Shown here: positions 7,557 to 12,680 of the stretch, piece after piece
Position numbering within the stretch: the first letter of the stretch is position 1
Layout of the letters: every line of letters starts with the position of its first letter
DNA from: Bacteroidales bacterium
GTDB taxonomy: Bacteria > Bacteroidota > Bacteroidia > Bacteroidales > B18-G4
Assembly: GCA_030618905.1 (NCBI GenBank)
Contig: JAUXCL010000057.1
Location: 1 to 12,680, forward strand
Reading direction: 5' to 3'
DNA: 12,680 nucleotides
Made by a program: the position numbers and the translations under genes
The notes under the pieces: generated by a model
What the model saw: the letters and a program-made list of their open reading frames with translations, nothing else
Database searches by the model: none
What the model was told of the DNA's origin: nothing

Positions 7557-8120
7557 ATAGCAACACATTTCAATAAAGGGGGAAGAAGGAGGTTTAACCG
7601 CTCACCCCGTAAAAAAGAAGACCCGCACAAGATCAATGAGAGGATCACTGCACCTGTCGTGAGGGTTGTTGGAGACAATGTGGATGTTGGAATTTATAAT
7701 ATCAGGGAAGCCATTATGATTGCAGATGGACAGGGTCTCGACCTTGTGGAAATTTCACCATCAGCCAATCCTCCGGTATGTAAAGTCATTGACTATAAAA
7801 AGTTCCTTTACGAGCAGAAGAAAAAGGCCAAAGAGATTAAAGCTAAAACGGCCAAGATTGTAGTAAAAGAGATCAGACTGGGACCCAATATCGATGACCA
7901 TGATTTTAATTTCAAGTTAAAGCATGCCATTAGGTTCTTGCAGGATGGTGCCAAAGTGAAGGTGGATGTTTTCTTTAAAGGAAGGACCATCATCTATAAA
8001 GAAAAAGGAGAATATGTGTTGTTGAGGTTTGCCGATGAGCTTGAAGAATATGGGAAGGTGGAAAGACTTCCAAAATTAGAAGGTAAGCGTATGATCATGA
8101 TCATCACTCCGAAAAAGTAA
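7557..8120 (+). CDS. infC: Translation initiation factor IF-3, non-canonical AUA start
   Basis: IF-3 binds the 30S subunit, prevents premature 50S joining and rejects wrong start codons and tRNAs. The reading frame is open from inside thrS with no ATG. Starting at the ATA (7557) behind the perfect Shine-Dalgarno gives 187 aa. After a basic tail typical of Bacteroidetes IF-3 (residues 1-22) comes the family motif HKINERI at 24-30 and then VRVVGDN. Starting instead at the GTG (7659, residue 35) would delete INERI. The N domain runs to about 100 and includes DLVEISPSANPPVCKVIDY. The C domain follows, with KEIRLGPNIDDHDFNFKLK and the terminus KRMIMIITPKK. A poor start codon allows IF-3 to repress its own translation, as known for the AUU start in E. 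coli; autoregulation here is inferred. Confidence 0.93.
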   Translation: MATHFNKGGRRRFNRSPRKKEDPHKINERITAPVVRVVGDNVDVGIYNIREAIMIADGQGLDLVEISPSANPPVCKVIDYKKFLYEQKKKAKEIKAKTAKIVVKEIRLGPNIDDHDFNFKLKHAIRFLQDGAKVKVDVFFKGRTIIYKEKGEYVLLRFADELEEYGKVERLPKLEGKRMIMIITPKK

Positions 8121-8152
8121 ATTATTTATTTAAACTATATAAAGCTTTAGTA

Positions 8153-8347
8153 ATGCCTAAAATGAAGACCAAGTCCAGTGCCAAGAAACGATTTTCGTTG
8201 ACTGGAACCGGTAAGATCAAAAGAAAGCACGCATACAAAAGTCACATTTTGACCAAGAAAACAAAAAAGCAGAAGCGGAACCTGACGTATAAAACTATCG
8301 TCGATCCTGCTGATGAAAAGAATGTGCGTGAAATGATTCAGAAGTAA
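8153..8347 (+). CDS. rpmI: 50S ribosomal protein L35
   Basis: This small, highly basic 64-aa protein of the large subunit has the normal family length. The N terminus MPKMKTKSSAKKRF and the central KRKHAYKSHILTKK are the diagnostic L35 stretches. The ATG lies 32 nt after the infC stop and has no Shine-Dalgarno. Its place between infC and rplT is the conserved order. Confidence 0.97.
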   Translation: MPKMKTKSSAKKRFSLTGTGKIKRKHAYKSHILTKKTKKQKRNLTYKTIVDPADEKNVREMIQK

Positions 8348-8368
8348 ATCGATTGTTTAACTTACTGC

Positions 8369-8401
8369 CAGCTATAAAGTGTCCGTTGAGCCGGACCGCT
8401 G
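8369..8401 (+). other. Weak RNA hairpin in the rpmI-rplT spacer
   Basis: GTCCG (8381-8385) pairs with CGGAC (8392-8396) across the loop TTGAGC. A second short helix, CAGC (8369-8372) with GCTG (8398-8401), could stack below it across an asymmetric bulge. The spacer is 72 nt, long for this operon. L20 and its relatives bind leader structures in other bacteria, but no Bacteroidota site of this kind is known to me, so function is speculative. Confidence 0.3.
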
Positions 8402-8419
8402 AAGTAAAAATTAGTAATT

Positions 8420-8764
8420 ATGCCAAGATCAGTAAATACAGTAGCTTCAAAGCAACGGCGAAAAAAAGTCATGAAGCAAACCAAAGGTCAGTTTGGCCGG
8501 AGGAAAAACGTATGGACCGTTGCAAAAAATGCATATGAAAAAGGTTTGACATATGCATACCGAGACAGGAAAAACAAGAAAAGAAATTTCAGGGCCCTCT
8601 GGATCCAGCGTATCAATGCAGGTGTCAGGGAGCACGGTATGTCCTATTCCGTATTTATGGGCAAACTGCATGAAAAAAATATCAGTCTGAGCCGTAAGGT
8701 CCTTGCCGACCTGGCGATGAACAATCCCGAAGCGTTTAAAGCGATTGTAGATAAAGTAAAATAG
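8420..8764 (+). CDS. rplT: 50S ribosomal protein L20
   Basis: L20 binds 23S rRNA early and is needed for 50S assembly. The 114-aa length is normal. The N terminus MPRSVNTVASKQRRKK and the stretches AYRDRKNKKRNFRALWIQRINA (about 46-67) and LADLAMNNPEAF (near 97-108) are characteristic. It ends the thrS-infC-rpmI-rplT run. The convergent response regulator gene ends 24 bp further on, and no terminator hairpin is visible in that gap. Confidence 0.97.
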   Translation: MPRSVNTVASKQRRKKVMKQTKGQFGRRKNVWTVAKNAYEKGLTYAYRDRKNKKRNFRALWIQRINAGVREHGMSYSVFMGKLHEKNISLSRKVLADLAMNNPEAFKAIVDKVK

Positions 8765-8788
8765 CGTGACGCGTGATGAGAAAGGATA

Positions 8789-10165
8789 TCAAATATCAAA
8801 CTTCTTCAATCGCCGATCCAGCGACTGCCAGGAAATATTCAAGAGTTGTGCAGCTTTGGATTTGTTGTTGCCGCATTGTTTTAAGGCCTTCATGATCATT
8901 TGTTTTTCCATTTCCTCCAGATCCATCTGCTGATGACTTTCCGGCATCCTGCCGTTTTCATCCATCTTACTGACCATGCTGAGTTCAAAATCCTGCCAGG
9001 TGAGCTCTTTACCTTCACACAGGATCACTGCCCGTTCGATGATGTTTTTCAATTCCCGTATATTGCCCGGGAAACTGTAATCCCTGAGGTTTTTAGCGAT
9101 TACCGGGTTGATATAATCAAGGGATTTGCCCAGGTGGTCGACAAAATACTTTACAAAATGGTCTACCAGCAAGGGAATATCTTCTTTGCGTTCTCGCAAT
9201 GGAGGGATCTCTATGATAAAAGAAGAAATCCGGTGGTAAAGGTCAAGGCGGAATTTATGTTGTTTGACCCGTTGCTCCAGGTTCATGTTTGAAGCTGCCA
9301 TAATCCTTACGTCAACTTTAATCTCTTTATGTGAGCCTACTTTCATGACCTTTTTCTCATCCAGGATACGCAGCAGTTTTGCCTGCTGGTTTAATGGCAT
9401 GTCGCCGATTTCATCAAGGAAAAGTGTTCCATGATTCGCGATTTCAAACCATCCGGTCTTATCCTGATCAGCACCGGTAAAGGCTCCTTTTTTGTGTCCG
9501 AAGAATTCACTCTCGAAGAGTGCCTCCGGGATAGCAGAACAGTTGACGGTATGAAAATAGTCATCCTTCCTTTTGCTCATATAATGAATCCCCCTGGCTA
9601 CCAGCTCTTTACCCGTTCCGCTTTCACCGGTGATCAGCACTGTGGTAGGATCTGCTCCGGCAACCTTGTCCATCAATCCAATGATGGATTTTAAAGCCTG
9701 GCTTTTGCCGATGATCTGGTGCCCGATGTTTTCCTGTAATTCTTTCGAAAGAAAACTATACTGCTGTTTTACCCTCCTGAGTTTGGTGTGCAGATCGAGA
9801 AAGCGTTGTGTCCTGCCGATGGCATTATCGATATCCATCAAACGGAATGGCTTGGGAAAGAAATCAGCTGCACCCAGACGCATGGCATCGATAACAGCGT
9901 TCATGTCACCGTGCCCCGACACCATAATAACTTCTATTTCAGGATATTTTTCCTTGACTTTAGCCAGAACCTGCAAGCCATCCATCTCCGGCAGTTGGAT
10001 GTCCAGGATCATGATGTCAACAGCATTGTTCTCCAATAACTTAAATGCTTCGGAAGGTACGGTGGCTTTTAACACATGAAATGAGCGACCGAGCAGGAAC
10101 TCTTCGATCTCATCCTGTACTCTCTGCTCATCATCGAGGATCAGTATGTTTAATTTTTCATCCAT
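8789..10165 (-). CDS. NtrC/AtoC-family sigma-54-dependent response regulator
   Basis: This 458-aa cytosolic activator has three parts. The receiver domain (about 5-120) has acidic D11/D12, phospho-acceptor D55 (MILDIQLPEMDG), S83 and K105. The AAA+ domain (about 148-375) has Walker A GESGTGKE at 180-187, the sigma-54-contacting GAFTGA loop at 227-232, Walker B GTLFLDEIGD at 246-255 and the PGNIREL motif at 366-372. A FIS-type helix-turn-helix ends the protein (about 423-458, KSKAAQLLNISWQSLDRRLKK). All residues needed for phosphorylation, ATP hydrolysis and sigma-54 contact are present. Its ATG overlaps the kinase stop by 8 nt (ATGGATGA), so translation is probably coupled and the kinase is its cognate partner. 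The regulated genes are unknown; I found no convincing -24/-12 site in the window. Confidence 0.93.
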   Translation of the reverse strand: MDEKLNILILDDEQRVQDEIEEFLLGRSFHVLKATVPSEAFKLLENNAVDIMILDIQLPEMDGLQVLAKVKEKYPEIEVIMVSGHGDMNAVIDAMRLGAADFFPKPFRLMDIDNAIGRTQRFLDLHTKLRRVKQQYSFLSKELQENIGHQIIGKSQALKSIIGLMDKVAGADPTTVLITGESGTGKELVARGIHYMSKRKDDYFHTVNCSAIPEALFESEFFGHKKGAFTGADQDKTGWFEIANHGTLFLDEIGDMPLNQQAKLLRILDEKKVMKVGSHKEIKVDVRIMAASNMNLEQRVKQHKFRLDLYHRISSFIIEIPPLRERKEDIPLLVDHFVKYFVDHLGKSLDYINPVIAKNLRDYSFPGNIRELKNIIERAVILCEGKELTWQDFELSMVSKMDENGRMPESHQQMDLEEMEKQMIMKALKQCGNNKSKAAQLLNISWQSLDRRLKKFDI

Positions 10166-12002
10166 GCTGTTTGGCCTCTGCTTTTTTAAATTCGGGGATT
10201 GATACGGTTACCCTGGTGTATTTCCCCGGCTCACTGTCAGCACTTATGCTTCCCTTCATTTCTTTAATTATGCCATAGATTATGGATAAACCAAGACCCG
10301 TACCTGCTTCTGATTTTTTGGTGGTGAAGAAGGGATCAAAGATATTGTCAATTATGTTTTCCGGAATCCCTGTGCCATTGTCTTCTATGCTGATGTGTAT
10401 ATAATCGTCAGCAGCCAGGGTCCGGATGGTGATACGTTTATGATAATAGGCGATTTTTCCCTGCGTTTCTTTCTCATCGACAGCAAATTTGGCATTGGAC
10501 AGCAGGTTCAGGATGACTTGTTCAAGCTTGTATTTATTTCCAAATGTAAAAAGATCATTGGCAGCCAGTTCAAGGGATAAATTGATGTTGTGATTTTTAT
10601 ATTGAATAGTGATCAGGGACAGGGCATTATTGATCACTTCATTGACTGATACTTTCTCCAGTTTTTCGTCTTGCTGATCCCTGGAGAAGGTCCTGATATG
10701 ATCAATGATGGTCCGGATCCTGGAGATATCCTGTAGCAGGCTGCTGATCTTTTTCTGGACATACTCTTCTGAAACATCATCATCCAGAAACTTCATAAGC
10801 ATATTTTCAAGGCCCATCGAAAGACTTCCCAGGGGTTGGTTGATCTCATGGGCCATTCCGGCGGATAGCTCACCGAGCGATTCAAGCTTGGACTTTTGAA
10901 TCAGCAACTGTTGATGGTTTTTCAGGTTAAGTAATTCCTCCTGTACGCGCTGCTCCAGGTTACGGTTTAGTTCACTGAGCTTATCTGTACTTTCTTTACG
11001 TTCTGTAATATCGGTGAGGAAAGTAAGGACTGCCGGTTCACCTTCCCATTCGATGAGATTGGACTTGATCTCACACCATTTGTTTCTTCCACTTTTATCG
11101 AGGTACTGTACATCATACCTCTCCGGTACAGAATCTCCCTTTAGCCTCCTCCAGTGGTTATCCAATACCTGTTCCCTGTAATCAGGGTGCAGAAAGTCGA
11201 CAAAAGGCCTGCCAATGGATTCCTTCGGAAGAAAGCCGGTCATCTCGTATAATTTCGGGTTGATAAAGCGGATGATCCCATTGACGGAAAGCAGGATCCC
11301 ATCATTGGCGTTCTCAAAGATCTGCCTGTATTTCTCTTCGCTTTCCCGCAACATCAGCTCAACCTGCGACTTTTCATATATCTCGCTTTGCAGGTCCTGT
11401 GTCTTCATGTTGATGCGGGTTTCCAACTCATTATTGAGCCTTAGCAGTTCGATCTCCACCTCTTTCCGGTATATCGCAGCACCAAGGATATTGGCAGCTG
11501 CCATCAGGGCAGAGATCTCGGGTTCATTCCACCTACGTTCATAACAGCATTCATCAAATCCAATAAAGCCCCACCAGTAGTTGTGTACATGGATGGGAAC
11601 GACCAGGATAGATTGAATTTCCTGACGTTGCAGCGTCTCCCTTTCGCTATCGGGAAAATCCCTGACCAAACCGTGTAATACATTGCCGCTTTTCAGGATA
11701 TCGACCCATCTCTCAAATCCATTGGCTTCAAAATAAAAATTTTGCAAGCCCTTATTCTCCAGCACAGCTTTTTTGGATTTATCGGCCCAGACAAATTGCT
11801 GACTGGTAAAGACCTCATCATTTTCATCTTCGTAGTTTTGAAAAATATAAACCCGGCTGACTTTCACCGCTGTCCCAAGGCTTTGAAGTACTTTCTTGAC
11901 AGAGTTGGTTCCGTAATTCAACTTTAAAAATTGTTCTGCAGCGAAACTGACGGACATTAAAATTTCTTCTTTATCTTTCGTATCTTTATTTTTGGCAGGC
12001 AT
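10158..12002 (-). CDS. Cytoplasmic GAF-PAS sensor histidine kinase
   Basis: This 614-aa kinase has no signal peptide or membrane segment, so it senses an internal or diffusible signal. A GAF-like domain (about 18-178) leads into a coiled coil (about 180-222). A PAS domain with its PAC segment (about 223-335, ending DITERK) follows, then a second coiled coil. The HisKA helix carries H385 in the H-box GMAHEINQPL. The ATPase domain has the N-box NLLSNA (N503), G1 DNGTGI at 541-546, F-box FDPFFTTK at 555-562 and G2 GTGLGL at 567-572. All catalytic boxes are intact. The HEINQP form is common in NtrB/DctB-type kinases that pair with sigma-54 activators. The first ATG is at 12002; a second in-frame ATG (residue 16, codon 11957-11955) would still give the full GAF domain. 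Confidence 0.92.
   Translation of the reverse strand: MPAKNKDTKDKEEILMSVSFAAEQFLKLNYGTNSVKKVLQSLGTAVKVSRVYIFQNYEDENDEVFTSQQFVWADKSKKAVLENKGLQNFYFEANGFERWVDILKSGNVLHGLVRDFPDSERETLQRQEIQSILVVPIHVHNYWWGFIGFDECCYERRWNEPEISALMAAANILGAAIYRKEVEIELLRLNNELETRINMKTQDLQSEIYEKSQVELMLRESEEKYRQIFENANDGILLSVNGIIRFINPKLYEMTGFLPKESIGRPFVDFLHPDYREQVLDNHWRRLKGDSVPERYDVQYLDKSGRNKWCEIKSNLIEWEGEPAVLTFLTDITERKESTDKLSELNRNLEQRVQEELLNLKNHQQLLIQKSKLESLGELSAGMAHEINQPLGSLSMGLENMLMKFLDDDVSEEYVQKKISSLLQDISRIRTIIDHIRTFSRDQQDEKLEKVSVNEVINNALSLITIQYKNHNINLSLELAANDLFTFGNKYKLEQVILNLLSNAKFAVDEKETQGKIAYYHKRITIRTLAADDYIHISIEDNGTGIPENIIDNIFDPFFTTKKSEAGTGLGLSIIYGIIKEMKGSISADSEPGKYTRVTVSIPEFKKAEAKQHG
11987..11994 (+). promoter_or_regulatory. 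Possible -7 element for pdxH
   Basis: TATTTTTG fits TAnnTTTG exactly on the + strand, 63 bp before the pdxH ATG. It lies inside the first codons of the divergent kinase gene if that gene starts at 12002. No good -33 TTTG is seen at the usual distance, so this may be chance in a T-rich stretch. Confidence 0.3.
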
Positions 12003-12057
12003 GGGCAGTGCTTTATCAATAGTTATGCTAAGTTAACAAAATTTTAAGCCCTAAGTC

Positions 12058-12633
12058 ATGGAGAATCCGATCAATCAATTCAATAATTGGCTGGAAACAG
12101 CATTTGAAGAAGGGATAAAGGAAGCCAATACAATGGTTTTATCCACGGTCTCAGAGCTGGGAAAACCATCAGCGCGTATGGTGTTTTTAAAGGGGCACAG
12201 CAGCAAGGGACTGCTTTTTTTTACCAATTATAACAGCAGGAAAGCAAAGGACATCATGTCTAATCATCATGCATCGCTTCTGTTCTACTGGAAGGAATTG
12301 GAAAGGCAAATCCGTATTGAAGGCATTGTCAGGAAAGCATCAGCTGAAGAATCTGACACATATTTTCATTCAAGGTCCTTTGAAAGCAATTTGAGTGCAA
12401 TTGCATCACCTCAAAGTGCTGTTATCCCCGACAGGAATTTTTTACTCAACAGGATTGCACTTATAAGGAAAGAAAATACTATTGAAACCCTCCGGAGACC
12501 ATTATATTGGGGTGGTTTTAAACTCATCCCTGAATATTTCGAATTCTGGCAGGCAGGGGAGGGGAGGTTGCATGATAGGGTCTCGTATACGTTGAAAGAT
12601 GATGGATGGGAAGTGAATGTACTTGCACCATAG
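12058..12633 (+). CDS. pdxH: Pyridoxamine/pyridoxine 5'-phosphate oxidase
   Basis: PdxH uses FMN and oxygen to make pyridoxal 5'-phosphate from PNP or PMP in the cytosol. Family motifs in order are RMVFLKG at 40-46, FFTNYNSRKAKD at 54-65, FYWKELERQIRIEG at 76-89, the SPQS stretch at 117-120, RRPLYWGGF at 146-154, FEFWQ at 161-165 and the substrate-binding RLHDR at 170-174 (R170, H172). At 191 aa it is about 20 residues shorter than most homologs. It begins at the equivalent of the DPxxQF stretch and lacks the usual N-terminal helix, and an in-frame stop (12052-12054) rules out an upstream start. The usual RLAP end reads VLAP, and the usual SRPRxSQ reads SRSFESN. It is otherwise intact and probably active. 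It is divergent from the kinase gene across 55 bp. Confidence 0.92.
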   Translation: MENPINQFNNWLETAFEEGIKEANTMVLSTVSELGKPSARMVFLKGHSSKGLLFFTNYNSRKAKDIMSNHHASLLFYWKELERQIRIEGIVRKASAEESDTYFHSRSFESNLSAIASPQSAVIPDRNFLLNRIALIRKENTIETLRRPLYWGGFKLIPEYFEFWQAGEGRLHDRVSYTLKDDGWEVNVLAP

Positions 12634-12659
12634 ATTATATTGAGGGCTATAGTTTCTTG

Positions 12660-12680
12660 TTTTTTACCCACCCCACGTCC
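12660..12680. repeat. Edge of a second GC-rich palindromic element, inverted
   Basis: The last 21 bases match the reverse complement of 5476-5496 at 20 of 21 positions: six Ts, ACCCACCCC, one mismatch, then CGTCC. The window ends inside the element, so its full length is not visible. It lies 26 bp after the pdxH stop, as the first copy lies soon after the OmpA-like gene. Confidence 0.75.

Noticed and set aside
9630..10079. Long + strand open frame opposite the response regulator
   Set aside because: It is a shadow of the clearly conserved regulator on the other strand and has no motif of its own.
11992..12010. TGGCAGG...GGCA as a sigma-54 promoter between the kinase gene and pdxH
   Set aside because: The GG-GC distance is one base too short, and the -12 half lacks TTGC.

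Overview
The window looks like chromosomal DNA from a member of the Bacteroidota, probably class Bacteroidia. Three things support this. Two upstream regions carry the phylum-specific -7 promoter element TAnnTTTG. Most genes have no Shine-Dalgarno sequence. One gene encodes a TPR / PD40 propeller / OmpA_C surface protein typical of this phylum, and the housekeeping proteins (QueE, ThrRS, Ffh) read like Bacteroidetes versions. There is no sign of a plasmid, phage, transposase or CRISPR array.

Layout. Bases 1-381 hold no supported gene but contain several inverted repeats, one of which resembles a leftward terminator, and a good promoter for ffh. On the + strand follow ffh (SRP GTPase, 382-1713), folD (1784-2665), queE (2685-3317) and a 648-aa exported TPR-propeller-OmpA_C protein (3328-5274). 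A 320-bp spacer follows. It is built of heptamer tandem repeats and a GC-rich nested palindrome, and ends in the thrS promoter. Next comes the classical translation operon thrS-infC-rpmI-rplT (5596-8764). Convergent to it, on the - strand, is a two-component operon: a cytoplasmic GAF-PAS histidine kinase (12002-10158), then a sigma-54-dependent NtrC-family response regulator (10165-8789) overlapping it by 8 nt. Divergent from the kinase is pdxH (12058-12633). The last 21 bases are the start of a second, inverted copy of the GC-rich repeat.

How the genes relate. Most of the window is core metabolism and translation: protein targeting (Ffh), one-carbon units (FolD), 7-deazaguanine/queuosine synthesis (QueE), threonyl-tRNA charging, initiation factor 3, two 50S proteins and PLP synthesis (PdxH). 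The two-component pair is the only obvious regulatory module; its signal and targets cannot be read from the window.

I found no convincing new multi-gene system. The points most worth a second look lie outside or at the edges of the genes: an infC start at AUA behind a rare perfect Shine-Dalgarno; spacers made of heptamer repeats with changing unit sequence, one array swallowing the ffh stop codon; a GC-rich palindromic element present at least twice; and the stem-loop-rich 5' region.
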